A stretch of DNA of 64,000 bases from Cyanophora paradoxa (GCA_004431415.1 QPMI01000632.1:62001-126000); one strand, 5' to 3'. Shown: positions 46,101 to 57,195, numbered from the stretch's first letter. Translations and numbers: made by a program. The notes: generated by a model not told the origin, from the letters alone.

Positions 46101-48814
46101 CGGAGGCGTCGCCGGCGGGGAACGACCGCAGGCAGCGCAAGCAGTTCAGGACGGTGCGGCCTGCCCCCGCCCCGCCCCGCCCCGCAGGCGGGGAGGGCGC
46201 CCCGCGACGCGACGCGCCGGCGCAGATGGAGGACTTCAAACTCCTCGAGGAGCTGCAGCAGTGCCAGGCCAAGGCCGCCGAGATCCACGAGGCGCGACTC
46301 GCCCGCCCGCCCGCCCGCTGCGGCGTCGCCGGCTGACGCGCCGCCTCGCCTCGCAGGCGCTGAGGCCGCTCATGCAGGCGCCCTACAGCGAGCGGTCCAA
46401 GCTGCACAAGGACGCGTACGCGAACGACAGGAAGGTGCGCGGGGCGGGGCGGCGCTGCCGCGCGTCTCGGGACGCCTCCGAGCGTGGCGGCGCGCAGATG
46501 GAGAAGGTCGTCGCAGAGCTGGCGAGGCGCGGGCTCGACGGCGGGCTCGGCGGGGCCCTCGCAGGGGCGCCGGCGGCAGAGGCGGCGGCCTCGTCCTCTT
46601 CAGCGGCGGCTGCGTCGTTCTCTTCGGCGGTGGCGGCGGCGGCCCCGTCCTCGCCAGCGGCGGTGGCGGCGGCGCCTCCGCCACGGACGCCGGCGGCGCC
46701 GCTGGCGGCGCTGGTCCGGCCGCAGCGGGCGCGCACGTCGGCCGGGGGCGGGGGCGCCCCGCCCTCTGCCGCCGACATCTGGCGGGAGTCACTGCAGAAC
46801 GGCGCCGCCGTCGACCAGGAGCGCAAGCGCCCCCGCGCCGGCGCCGCCTCCGGCAGGAAGGCCGCCGCCGCAGCCGCAGCCACGGCCGCAGCAGCAGCGG
46901 CCTCCCCGTCGGCCCGGGGCCGGAGGCGGAGGCGGAGGCGGAGGCGGAGGCGGAGGCGGAGGCGGAGGCGGAGGCGGCGCGGGGCCCCTTCCTGATTCAG
47001 ATGACGCTGCAGGGGGAGGGGGCCGAGCGCGCCCTGGGGGAGCGTTCCTCCACGCCCCCCTTCGAGGACCAGTCCTCCCCGGCCCCCGCGGCGCTCTCGC
47101 CGGCCCCGCGCGCCGCCCGCGGCCTGTCCTCGCCCTCGCCCCGCGGCGGGGCCCCGGGGTCGCCCTCCGAGGGCCCGAGTTCCCTTTTGCCGCCCCTCGC
47201 CTCTCCCGACTTCTCCTCCTCCGTCGACGCCGCCGCCGGCATCGGCCCCGTCCCCTTGCCCGTGCCCCTCCTCGAGTACCTCTCGGGCCGGCCGCAGCCC
47301 CCGCCCGCCCCCTCCTCCCTCATCGCCGCCCCCGCCATCCTCCACCCGGCGCCGGCCCCAGCCGCCTCTGCCGCCCCGGCCCCGCCGCCGCCCCCTCCAC
47401 CGCCCTCGCAGGCCGGCGCAGCCCCCGCCGACGACGACGCGGCGCCCGACGGCGCCCCAGCGGCCGACGCGCCGGCGCCCGCCCCGCCGCAAGACGTTTC
47501 GATGGCGGAGGCGCCTGCGCCCTCCTCCCCGTCGTCGGGCGGGCGTCCCGAGGATGCCCCCGCTTCCTCGGAGGCGAGCGCGGCGCCGGCCGGCGCGCCG
47601 GGCTCCGAGGCAGCGCCGCAGCCGTCCTCGGCTCCGGTCCCGGCAGCGCAGGAAGCTGCGGCGGCCGCGACGGCCGGGGGCGACGAGTTCGAGCCCTCGC
47701 CGCCTGCCGTGACGGCGGCTGTGTCAGCGGCGGGGCCGGCGGGGGGCGAGGGCGAGGCGCCGGCGCTGGGCGGGGGACCGTCCCCCTCGGAGGACCGCGC
47801 GGCGACGCCGGCGGAGGAAGAGCAGGCCACCCTGCAGCCGCAGCCGCAGCCACAGCCGCAGCCGCAGGCGGAGGTGCAGCCGCAGGCGGGGGGCAGGCGC
47901 CGCTCCCCGCCGAGGTCCGCCCCTCGTCGCCCACCGGCGAGCCGCAGTCGGCCGCCCCGCCCGTCGATGCCGCGCCCGCCGCGGCAACTGTCGAAACGCA
48001 GCCCCCCGCCGCGTCGTCCGCCCAGCAGCCCGCCGCGGCGGCCTCTCACCAGCAGCCCGCACCGGCGCCCGTCGATCTGCTCCCGAGCGCCGCAGCTGCT
48101 GATTCACTCAGGGCCGCAGCGCCGGCTGTTCAACAGCCTGCCGCGACAGCATCCGATCGGCAGCAGCCGGCTGCAGCGCCTGCCGCGGCCGTCGTGGCGC
48201 CCGCTTTGCAGGCGCCAGCCAGCCCCGCAAAGGAGCAGGCGGCGGCGGCGCAGCAGAAGGGGGCGGGGCGGAATCCGAGGCGCTCGTCGGGGGCGGAGGG
48301 GCCTCTGCAGGCGGCGGGAAAAGAGCGGGAAAAGCGGGCAACGAAAAAGCCGAAGTGGCTCGACGAGACGACGCAAGTGCTCAGCCACGCGCCGGCGCCC
48401 TCGCCGCGCGCGACCGGCTCCTCGAGGAACGCCGCCGGCGCCGCCTCTGCCTCCTCCTCTTCCTCGCCGGCGCCGGCGCCGGCCGCGGCGCCCGGGCGCT
48501 CCTCGACGAAGCTCGTCAAGCTGGCGGCAGCGCAGCAGGCGGCCGGCGTGCCCCTGGACGAGGACGGCCTCGAGGGGACGCCCACCAAGCAGCCCAGCGC
48601 CGCCGCCGGCGCCGGCGCAGGCCCGGGGTCCGCCTCCTCTGCCACGCCCCCAAAGTCGCCCAAGTCGCCCAAATCGCCTTCGCGGGCGGCGGCCGCCGCC
48701 GCGCCGCCGGCCTCTCCGGCCCGCGCCCCGCCCCTGGCGCTCGCCCCGCCGGCAGCGGCCCCGGCCGCCCCGGCGGCGGCGGCGGAGAGCGCGAGCCCGG
48801 CTCGAGCTGCGGCA

Positions 48815-48845
<31 letters not shown>

Positions 48846-51800
48846 AGCTGCACTTCGACTACCAGGACTTGTACTGCGGCCCCGCGAGCGGCCCGGAGGT
48901 TTCCTCGGCCCCTCCCGCCCCGCGCCCCGCCCCGGCCGAGCGCCCCGCCGAGCCCGCTGCCTCCGAGGCGCCGGCCACCGGCGCGCCCTCGCTCGGCCAT
49001 GAGGCGCCGGCGGCGGAGGCATCGCTTGCTCGCACCAAGTCTGCCGAGGCGAGCAAGGGCACGGCAAGGGGCGGGGCAGGGGACAGCGCGGGGGCGCGGC
49101 CTCCGAGCCCCCGTCCCCTGCCCCGCAGGCGCCGCCGGAGAGCGGCGCCCCGGCCGGCGAGCCGGCCGCCGCCGCAGCAGCAGCGGAGCAGCCCGAGGCG
49201 AGGCGTTCGGGCCGCGGGCGCCCCTCGGCGCGGGCCGCGGCGGCGTCCGCGCAGGGCGAGGAGGCCGCTCCAGAGGATGCGGCAGAAGCTGCCGCGGAGA
49301 GCGCCGCGGAAGCTGCAGCGAGCCCGGCCGCTCAGCGAAGGGCCAGGGGCGCCGGCCGCGGGCAGGGACGCGGCCCGGCGCGAAGGGCGCGGCGGGGCCG
49401 GGTCCGGAGCCGGAGGCGCTGGAGGCGGAGGCGTCGGAGGCGGAGGCGCCGGGGCCCGAGCCGGAGGCGCCGGGCGCCGAGGCGGAGGCTCCCGGGCCGG
49501 ACGGAGAGGCCGGCGAGGGGGCGGCCGCGGAGGGCGCCGCGGAGGGCGCCGCGGAGGGAGCGAGCCCGGCGGTCCGGGGCCGGGGCAGGGGCAGGGGTGG
49601 CAGCCGGGTACGGGGACGGGGCCGCGGCCGCGGTCGCGGCCGCGGACGAGGCGGCGTCGCGGCGCGACGCGCGGCGGCGCCGGAGGGAGAGGTGGCGGAG
49701 GCGTCGGAGGCAGAGGCGCCGGGGCCGGAGGCGGAGGCCCCGGGGCGGACGCCGAGGCCCCCGGGGCCAAGCGCACCGGGCGCCGCGAGGTGGAGGCCGG
49801 CGCCTCGGCGGCCGCGGCGGAGCTCGTCGCCGCGCCGGCGGAGGCCGCGGCACGCCCCGCGGAGCCGCAGGCAGCGACGCCGGAGCGCGCCGCCGCCGCC
49901 GCCGAACGCCCCAAGCGGTTGTCGGCCCAGAAGTCGCCCCGCCTTTCCCTCGCGGAGAGGGCGCAGCCCAGCCGCCGTCGCCGAGGGCCCAGCCGGCGGC
50001 CGAGCCCGAGCCGTCGAGGGCGGAGGAGGAGGCGGCGGCGGCACCCGTGGCGGCCCCCGCGCCGCCCGTGTCGCCGGGCTCGAACGCCGAGGCGAGCAAG
50101 CCGCCGCGCAAGCGGGCGCGCCCGAGCGCGGAGGAGCTGCCGGAGCCGCCGGCCGCCTCGCCCGAGCCGGCGAAGAAGAAGGCCAAGGCGGAGCCGGAGC
50201 GGGCGGCGCGGGCGGGGGCGGGCGGGCGGGCGCTGCGGGACCGGCCGCCCGTCTCCTACGAGGAAGCCGGCGAGGATGAACTCGGCGAGTCGTCCACGGA
50301 GGAGGAGGAAGAGGGGTCGGAGTCGGAGCACGAGGAAGAGGAGAGGGGGGGCGTCTCCCTCGGTCGCGGAGGGCGCGGAGGCCGTGGCCGCGGCCGTGGG
50401 CGCGGCCGGGGCCGGGGTCGGGGCGCCTCGTTGGGACGGCCCGCGAAGGAGGAGGACGAGGAGGAGGAGAAGGAGGAGGAGGGGGAGGAGGCGACCCCAA
50501 AGCGTGGTCGCGGCCGGGGCCGGGGCCGGGGCCGGGGCCGGGGCCGGCCGAGCTTGTCGTCCTCCGAGAAGGGGGAGGAGGAGGGGGCATCTCCAGCGTC
50601 GCCCGGTCGCGGCCGGGGGCGTGGCCGGGGCCGGGGCAAGGGCAAGGGCCGTGGTCGGGGCCGGGGCGCGGCCGCTGACAGCCTCGCGCTCGTGCCCGGT
50701 CCGCCCCTTGCCCGCGCTCTCATCCCCACATCGCGGTCCGTTGACGGAGGCCGGCCGGCCCGCCCGCAGCGGAGGAGGTGGAGGAGGTGGAGCTGGTGCT
50801 GGAAGAAGAGGAGATCGACGAGGAGGCGGCCGCGCTGCTCGCCGCCGCCAACGAGCGTACCCTCGCGAACCTCGTGCGCCCCGCCTGCTCGCTCGCTCGC
50901 TCGCTCGCTCTCGGACGAGCGGCTCGCCTCGGCCCCGCGTCACGCCCCGCCGCGCCCCCTCCCCGCAGGAGACGATCCGCAACTTCGATCCAATGGCGAC
51001 GTACCCAGTGCGGGCCGCGCTGCCGGCCCCCGCGGCGGCCGCGGCCCCGCTCGCTCTCCCCGCCCCCGGGGACGTGCACGAGGAGGGCTCGAGCGAGGGC
51101 GAAGCGACCTCGCCGCCACGCCCCCCGGGCCCGCACGTCGCCGTCGCCGTCGCCGTCGCCGTCCCCGCCGCCGAGGCTGAGGCGGAGGTTGCGGCTGAGG
51201 CTCCCGCCGCGGAGGCCGAGGCTGCCGAGGCCGAGGCCCCTGCCGTCGAGGCCGAGGCGCAGGCTCCGGCCGCGCAGGCGGAAGCGGAGGCGGCGGAGGC
51301 TTCCGCTGCAGCGGCGGAGGCTCCTGTTGCAGCGGCGGAGGCGGAAGCGGCGCCTGTGCAGCAGGCGGAAGCGCAGGCGGCGGGAGCCGAGGCTCCGGCT
51401 GCGGCCGCGGAGGTGCAGGCTCTGGCCGTGCATGCGGAGGCCGCGGCGGCGGAGGCTCCTGCCGCGCCGGCAGAGGCTGAAGCGGCGGCCGTGCAGCAGG
51501 CAGAAGCGCAGGCGGCGGCGGCGGAGGCCCCTGCGGCGGCAGCAGAGGCGCAGGCTCCGGCTGTGCAGGCGGAGGCCGCGGCGGCGGAGGCCCCTGCCGC
51601 GCCCGCGGAGGCGGAAGCGCCTGCGGCGGCGGCTGCGGAGGCGGCGCGGCCGGCCGAGCAGCGGCCCGCCGCCCCGGAAGCCGTCGTCGAGGCTGCGGCC
51701 GCAGTCACGGCCGCGGAGGCGGAGGAGCGGCAGCCGGAACCGGCTCCGGCTCCGGCTGCGGCTGCAGTCGCCGAGGAAAAGCTGGCGGAGCCACGCGAGG

Positions 51801-54597
51801 CCGAGGAGGCCGCGCCGGCGCCCTCCGCTGCGGCGGCGCCCGAAGCGGCAGAGGCGGCGGAGGTGGCGGCAGAGGCGGGGCGGAGAGAGGACGGGGCGGC
51901 GGCGCTGGCGCCGGCGGAGCCCGAGCTCCCGCCAGCCGCCTCGGCAGCGCCGCCTGAGCCGCATGTGCCGGAGGCGGCGACGACGGAGGCCTCGTCCGCT
52001 GCGGCGCCCGAGGCGGCAGCGTCGGCTGCAGTCGGGGAGCCCATCGACATACTTCTGCTGCGCTTGGACCCGCACAGTTCAGAACCAAAGGAGACGGAGA
52101 CGGTTACTTACGAGATCGTGCGCCTTCCCTCCCCCCCCCCCCCCCCCCCCCTCCTCCTCCTCCTCCCCCCCCTTCTCCTCCCCGCCGCCGCCGCAGCCGC
52201 CGCCGCCGCCTCTCCCCTCTCTCCTCTCGACCCGCTCTGCGCCGATTGAGGCGGACGGGTGGGCCCGCCGTGCAGGGGCTGCTATGCTCGGGGCGGCAGC
52301 TGCGGGCTCACATCACGCACCCCCTCGGTGTGCTGCCCGACGAAACTGTGCTGCGGACCCTTGCCGACTCTCTCAACGAGTGCGGCCCGCCCCGCCCCTG
52401 CTGCGCCGCCCAGAAGCAACGCCTAATCGCCCTGGGCGGCAGCGTGGCTGTGCTGTCGAAGTTCTCGGCTTTGGAGCTCGCGGACTTGGTCAACCGCTTC
52501 CTCGCCCCCCAGGGTTTCGTCCTACCCGACGCCTCAGCCCCGGAGGCCCCGGCCCCGGGCCCGGCCGAGGCCGAGGCGGCGGCCCACCCCGCGGCGCCCG
52601 CCGAGGCGCACGCAGAGCCGGCGTCTGCGGACCAGGCCGAGGCGCCAGCCCCAGCAGAGGCCGAGGCGGCGGCTCATGCCGAGCCGCCCGCCGCTCCCGC
52701 CGCGCCGCCCGCCCGCGCCCTGGAGGAGGAGCTGCCGCCGGCCGCCGCCGCCGACGCGGCCGCCGCCGAGGCAACCGCGCCCGAGGCGGCCCCTGTGGCG
52801 GCCCCGCCCGCGGCGTCGCCCGCCGCCGAAGAAACCGCCCCCGAGGCGGCTCCGGGGGCGCCCGGCGCGGCCCCCGCCGAGGTCTCCGAAGCGGCGGCGG
52901 CGCCGGCTGCAGAGGCCGCGGCCGCCGCCGGAGCCGCCTGGAAGGCGGCCGCCCCGGAGGCCGCCGCGCCGCGCAAGGGCGGCAAGCGCAAGCGCAGGGA
53001 GGCCGCCGCGGAGGCGCCCGAGAAGGCGGGCGCGGAAGCAGCGGCCCCGGCCGAAGCCCAGGCCGCTGCCGTCGCCCCCGTGGCCTCCCCGAGCCCTCGG
53101 CGGCGCCCCCGCCGGCGCCGGCGCCGCCCCACCGCCGCGGGAGCCGCTGCTGCCCCTCGCGAGCCTCATGGTGCCCCGGCCCGACGACGGGGCGAGCCGG
53201 TCTCGCCCCGCTCCCGGCCCCGCCCTCGGCGCCCGACTCCCCCGGCGACTCGCGGCCCGTCTCGCCCCTCGCCGCCCGGGGCTTCCCCGCGGTGCGCCGC
53301 GCCGCGCGCCCCCGCCCCGCCGCGCCGGCCGCGCCTAACGGGGCGCAGGTGGAGGTCTTCGAGAAGGCGCGGGCCCTGGAGGAGGCGGCCAAGGCGCAGG
53401 AGGCCCCCGCCTGCTCGTCGGCGCCGACCGCGGCGCCGCCCTCCGCGGCGCCGCCGCCGCGCGGGGCCTCGCGGAGCGCGCGCTGGCGCCGGTGGTCGCG
53501 CGGGCGCTGAACGCGCGGGCGCCGCACCTGGCGGCGGAGCTGCAGCTCGCGGTGGAGGCCATCCGGCGGCCCCCGAACTTCACGGCCGCCGTCGACGTCG
53601 CCTGCAGGCTCCGCGAGGACGACGCCGCGCAGGGGTACAGCGCCCCCGCCCCCGCCCCGGCCCCGGCTCCGGCCCGGCCCCGGCCGTGGCGCCTACCCCG
53701 GCGCCGGCCCTCGCGGCGCCGGGCCCGCCGGCCCCGCGCCGGCCCGCGCGCCGCGTCCCCGGCCACTGTCCGCTCGGGGGCTCCGTCCCCGCCCCGCGCT
53801 CCTCCCGTCCCCGCCCACGGCACCGCCTCGGCCCGGCCTCGGCGGCCGCCTCGCCGCCGGCAGCGCCGGCGGAGCCCGTCGTCGTGAAGCTCCCCAGGAT
53901 CCCCCGCAAGCCCGGCGCCGCCCTCGGCCCCGGCCCGCCCCGCCGCCCCGCCGCCCCCGCCCCTCCCGCCCCGCCGAGCGGCCCCGGCCGGCGCTTCCCA
54001 GCGGGGCCGCCCGCTCCCGGCCCCTCCCGCGCCGCCCGGCCCAGCAAGGCTGCCCCGCGCGGCTCCGACGCCCCAGCCGGCCCCGCCGGCCCCGCCCTTC
54101 TCCCGCCTCCGATCCTCTCGCTCCCGCGTCGACGCCCCCGCCGGCGCCCCCGCGGCGCTCGGCCAACATCCCCGCGGTCCAGCCCGTTCTCCCGCGGTCC
54201 CTGGCGCACCCCGTGCGCCCGCAGCGGCCCGCCCCCGCCCTGGCGCCCGCCCCGGCGCCGGCGCCCGCCCGCGCCGCCTCCCCGCGCCGGCGGAGGAGGC
54301 GGAGGAGCCGGTGACGCCGCAGCCGCCCTCGCGGAAACGCAAGGGCCGGCCCCAGGAGGCCCCGGGGACGCCGACGAGCGGCGCACCGCCCCGCGCCCTC
54401 GGGCCCCTCCGAGGCCGCCCCCGCCCCCGCCCCTCGCCCTCGCCCTCGGCCCGCCGCCCCGGCCCGCCCCCGCCCCGCCCCCGCCCCCGCCGGTACCGGC
54501 CGGGGGCCTCGAGGAGGTGGCGGCGGACGACCTGTTCGGGGCCGCGTCGCCCTCGCAGGCCGCCGCCTCCAAGAAGGCCCGCAGGCGGTACCAGTAG
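40146..54597 (+). CDS. SET-domain protein with very long low-complexity, coiled-coil and RG-rich tail
   Basis: Proposed start ATG 40146 (MDEGEPPSALL); an upstream open stretch exists. The N-terminal region is acidic, Ser/Pro-rich, with a basic patch KKKPKRPKMSFDRR (40495), then THTFISWEKIEGISLVHYSS (40795). A split SET domain follows at about 41237-42460. Downstream come coiled-coil segments (EKERELQEERARRRKVTAEL; RTVEELREDLANVRARAAWF; VCKKRMKYYRRVLSKYQAHL), Ala/Pro/Ser-rich regions (47001-49130), alternating acidic and RG tracts (49600-50690), a Glu/Ala repeat (51170-51900), a conserved-looking segment (LCSGRQLRAHITHPLGVLPD, 52280; ALELADLVNRFLAPQGFVLP, 52467), PHLAAELQLAVEAIRRPPNF (53523) and a basic AT-hook-like RKRKGRP (54330). 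It ends ARRRYQ and TAG at 54597. A nuclear chromatin role, probably lysine methylation, is inferred from SET plus AT-hook/RG content. I treat it as one gene because the reading continues across short introns, but it could be two. Confidence 0.55.
41237..42460 (+). other. SET domain (lysine methyltransferase fold)
   Basis: Four exons rebuild the SET order. The N part is SPAYGLFARVPLLKGT (41410-41463) spliced to VFPYGGVVKTSEEYDAE (41531); then comes MYCVNLESTRTWWPLVARDG (41660); then the Asn-bearing motif EAGFINDYR, in place of the usual RFINHSC (41780); then, after a 400-nt Pro/Ala/Ser-rich insert, LFEALVDGFPYAFFVVTEDI and PAGAE (42230-42300), joined by an intron to the C-terminal LLCDYKEQFWE (42363). 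The final Tyr of the catalytic pair is in CDYKE. The big low-complexity insert between the Asn motif and the last strands is unusual. Substrate cannot be read from the sequence. Confidence 0.75.
42640..42690. repeat. (CCCCG)n array in an intron of the SET gene
   Basis: About ten units of ccccg run from the donor ccggGTccg to a CTGAC box and acceptor cag at about 42727. Shorter ccccgccccg runs fill many other introns of this gene (43297-43320, 45645, 46170, 53935). The opposite strand is G-rich and could form G-quadruplexes. Confidence 0.85.
49600..50690 (+). repeat. RG-rich tracts alternating with acidic blocks
   Basis: Encodes GRGRGRG runs at about 49577-49650, 50380-50430, 50507-50550 and 50605-50675, separated by acidic stretches such as STEEEEEGSESEHEEEE and KEEDEEEEKEEEGEE. 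DNA repeats of ggccggggcc underlie the RG runs. Alternating charge blocks of this kind favour RNA or DNA binding and condensate formation; that function is inferred. Confidence 0.8.
51170..51900 (+). repeat. Ala/Glu-rich degenerate repeat
   Basis: A long run of AEAPA/AEAEA units. Inside it a segment of about 43-45 residues, from VQQAEAQAA to APAEAEA, occurs twice in a row (about 51353-51485 and 51488-51612) with few changes, showing internal duplication at the DNA level. Such sequence tends to form single alpha helix or disordered spacer. Confidence 0.8.
52131..52151. repeat. Homopolymer run of 21 C
   Basis: C21 just inside an intron of the SET gene, after TVTYEIV with donor gtgcgc at about 52118, followed by a CT-rich and (ccg)n tract. 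A likely length-variable site. Confidence 0.9.
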
Positions 54598-54987
54598 CCG
54601 CGCAGTGGGCCCCCGGGGGGCCTCGGCGGCCGCAGCACGACCCGCGCAGTCTTGTCTCAGCAGCTTAGTTTCTCCAGCAGTACTCTAGCTTTGCTTTCAG
54701 TAAATTCGAAGTTTGGCTCGCGCTTGCGTTGCATTAACGCGCGCGGTCGCCGGGCTAAAACTTATAGTTAGGCGCCGAACCGTTGAACTGACGGCTCCGA
54801 GCTGGGTCGCGGGCCTCGCAAAACCCTGAAATCTAGATCTACTAGGCTAGATCAGGCTAGGGCTTGCCAAGTTGTAAAACAGGGGACCCTTGGCCCTTGG
54901 GCACCGTGGCGGCGTGGCCACGCGGCGCCGGCCGCGGCGGCCGGCCGCCGGGCGCCGGCCCACGTGGACGCCCCTTTCACGAGTCAT
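54598..54987. other. Intergenic region before the retrotransposon
   Basis: Downstream flank of the SET gene. It contains a G/C-rich palindromic patch (gcggcgccggccgcggcggccggccgccgggcgccgg spans 54919-54957, mostly self-complementary) and an AT-richer stretch with ctagatctactaggctagat. No gene recognised. Confidence 0.5.
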
Positions 54988-55148
54988 TCGAACCTATGTG
55001 AGCGTCAGCGTAGCATAGGGCAGTGTATGGCTGCCAAATAAAGGCAGCCTTGCTTACGCACATATGTACAAGGGGCGCACTTACAAGTTATAAGTGCGCC
55101 CCTGGGGTACAAGCCTCAGTCTTGCTTCGCAGCCAAGGCCTCTAAGCT
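54988..55148 (+). repeat. Split direct repeat A1 (left terminus)
   Basis: 161 bp, starting tcgaacctatgtg and ending tctaagct. It contains two perfect hairpins: ggctgcc/ggcagcc around an aaataaa loop (55029-55049), and the 13-bp arms aggggcgcactta/taagtgcgcccct (55070-55102). The gag start codon follows six bases after the repeat, so A may act as promoter and leader. The aataaa in the first loop could serve as a poly(A) signal. Confidence 0.95.
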
Positions 55149-55154
55149 GAGGTC

Positions 55155-56242
55155 ATGGCTCGCTCGCGGAGGAGCCCATCGTGGGCCCCTCTGTTCGTAG
55201 TCGTCTTGACCATCATTCTGCTCGTCGCCTGTGCCGAGGCGGCGCAGAAACGCAAGTCAACGGCCACTGGTGCGCGCAAGTCGGCCAAACCCAAGACGGC
55301 GACGACCCCGCGCCCCAGGCCCGGAGGTCGTCATCTCGTCTTCAAGCTCCGGCCAACGACAGTGCGGAGGAGGAGCAGCCTGCACCTCCGCCGACGCGAT
55401 CTCGCAAAGGCAAGGAGAAAGCCGTGTCGCCGGATCCGGACCAGCAGCAGTCCGACCCAGAAGATGAACCTGAGGACGACGTTGCCGTTAGACTGGCACA
55501 GCGTGAGCAGTTCGGTGGCGCCTACGACGAGGAAGAGCAAGTGGCTGCGCGCAACTTTCCGAACTTGGCGCAAGTGGATCCGGGCGCGGCTGGCCCGTCA
55601 ACCGGCTTCACCCGTCACCTTCAAGGCCCTTATGCTGTACCCGCTGGCAACTCGACTGCCCCAACGTCGACCAAACCGGCAGCGGGTGCGCTTCCGCCAG
55701 CGTGGGCTGAGCTACTTCAGCGTGGGATAGATAGCGCGGTCATCAAGCTTCAAGAGCAGCAGCAGCAGCAGCTCGGCGAGCAGCAGAAAGACAACCATGA
55801 GGCTATGCAGCTCAAAAACCCGTGGCTTCGTGAGCTTGCCCTGCAGCTATCGCAGCTTAAGTTTCAGCTCAAGAGATGCTCTTCGTGCACTGCGTGCTAC
55901 GATCACGTAAAGCAGAGCCTCAAAATCCTCGACGAGCTCCGGAAGCGGATCGACATTCGCGACAAGGGCGGCGACAAGCTTGCCGAGCGGCTGGCAGGTG
56001 TGCCAGAGGAGTATCGGGGCACGGCTGCGGCGCTGGCGCACGCGCTCAACATTGCTGGCCCGGAGGCCGCCGGCGGGCGCCCGTATGTGCAGCACGCCAA
56101 CCCGCGGCCCCAGCACCAGGGCCGCGATCGCCCGCCGTCGCAGCGCAACAGCGGGATGTGTTTCCGCTGCAACAAGCCCGGGCATGTCGTGAAGGATTGC
56201 CCGAACGAGCCGCGCCCCGGCTGGCGCGACCCCCCCAAGTAG
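55155..56242 (+). CDS. gag: Gag-like protein with a zinc knuckle
   Basis: The first ATG after repeat A1 is 55155 (MARSRRSPSWAPLF), but the long frame that carries the Gag features lies in another register, open from 55181 to TAG at 56242. The switch would have to happen near 55320, where AKPKTATTPRP in the ATG frame gives way to RRSSSRLQAPAN, so either a frameshift or a small splice is needed. Features of the long frame are an acidic stretch (DPDQQQSDPEDEPEDD), a glutamine run (about 55760), CSSCTACYDHVKQSLKILDE and a C-terminal CX2CX4HX4C knuckle (CFRCNKPGHVVKDC, 56157-56198). Zinc-knuckle Gag proteins bind element RNA in cytoplasmic particles. It lies between repeats A1 and B1, apart from RT. 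Confidence 0.75.
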
Positions 56243-56973
56243 ACGTGCGCGCCCTTGTGTGGACGCGCAGTTTTCGTTTCGCATTTCGCTAGATACTAGT
56301 GTTTCGGTGTGTTCTTGCAAGCATAAGTATTGCTAGCATATGCAAGTGCAGTCTTCAGAAGATCTAGAGTGTGCGTGTATGCTTCCCTAAACATGCAATA
56401 CATGTATTATGCTTCAAGGCTTCCATTTCATGTGATGGTGTGGCCGGGTGCGGCATTGTGGCCGGGTGCGGCATAGTCATTACCAGCCGTGGTGGCGCCG
56501 GCGTGCTGTGGCTTTATGCATTGGTCCTGTGTGCATTTGCATGTGTTAACACTGTGAAGTGTGACTGTGAGTGTAGTCTACTTTTCTTTTCAATGCTAGT
56601 GGCATATATTGCCGTCTGGATGACTCCAACCTGGCAGAGCCCAGCTGACTCCCGGCAACTGACCTGTTTCCAGCACAGGTCAGGAGTGCTGCTGGCTGTC
56701 GAGCTCCTGGCCCCTCCGGCCTTCCGTGTGTCGCTATCGCATACTGGGCGCTCTGAAATTAACCTAGTGCATTTTGCAGGTGAGGAGTACACAAGGGTAC
56801 GAAGATTCCATGATGCCAACTGTTCCCGCTGATATCGCAGGTTGGCGCATTCATCCAGAAAGTCCATGCCTGTGCAAATGTGTTGTGGCACTGTGGGTGC
56901 ATTGTGGCACTGTGTGTGCATGTGAGCTCAAGACTTGAACCAACAAGCACATTGACACGCTCACTCTTATATT
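56243..56973. other. Spacer between gag and the internal repeat
   Basis: About 730 bp without a convincing gene. It contains a duplicated tggccgggtgcggcat (56442-56475) and (g)ttgtggcactgtgggtgca repeats near 56880-56920. Low-GC compared with host coding DNA. It may be the 3' UTR of a gag transcript. Confidence 0.5.
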
Positions 56974-57034
56974 CTTCATGACAAGACATGTTGTGCTTAG
57001 CTTGCTGTAAGCAAGGCTGCCGTGGCAGCCATAC
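56974..57034 (+). repeat. Split direct repeat B1 (internal)
   Basis: 61 bp, starting cttcatgacaag and ending gcagccatac, directly abutting repeat A2. It has the hairpins cttgc/gcaag and ggctgcc/ggcagcc. Its last 28 bp are the reverse complement of the first hairpin region of A, apart from a shorter loop. Confidence 0.95.
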
Positions 57035-57195
57035 TCGAACCTATGTGAGCGTCAGCGTAGCATAGGGCAGTGTATGGCTGCCAAATAAAGGCAGCCTTGC
57101 TTACGCACATATGTACAAGGGGCGCACTTACAAGTTATAAGTGCGCCCCTGGGGTACAAGCCTCAGTCTTGCTTCGCAGCCAAGGCCTCTAAGCT
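57035..57195 (+). repeat. Split direct repeat A2 (internal)
   Basis: Second copy of the 161-bp A repeat, fused to B1, which ends at 57034. The RT reading frame opens shortly after it. If A carries promoter activity, A1 would drive gag and A2 would drive RT and recombinase separately. Confidence 0.95.

Noticed and set aside
42344-46288. 1314-codon open frame on the minus strand opposite the SET gene
   Set aside because: Its product is Arg/Pro/Gly/Leu-rich with no domain. In DNA of about 80% GC, stop codons are rare in every frame, and the plus strand here holds recognisable SET, coiled-coil and splice features.
48859-52050. 1063-codon minus-strand frame, Ala/Ser-rich
   Set aside because: It is the mirror image of the Glu/Ala repeat and RG tracts; the repeats alone keep it open.
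46484-52249. 1921-codon single frame on the plus strand
   Set aside because: The stretch is open by composition only. Sensible coding moves between frames (47001 frame, 46484 frame, 49597 frame) at good splice sites, so a single intronless gene is unlikely, although parts of this frame are real exons.
56371-56832. 153-codon frame between gag and the internal repeat
   Set aside because: It is rich in Cys and hydrophobic residues with no recognisable domain, overlaps repeated phrases, and has no counterpart expected in this element class. It could be an accessory frame, but nothing supports it.
54988-57195. Retroviral-type LTRs
   Set aside because: The 161-bp repeat is internal on its right side, lacks TG...CA ends, primer-binding site and polypurine tract, and is linked to a second split repeat (B). 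This fits a tyrosine-recombinase element, not an LTR element. No integrase or envelope is seen.
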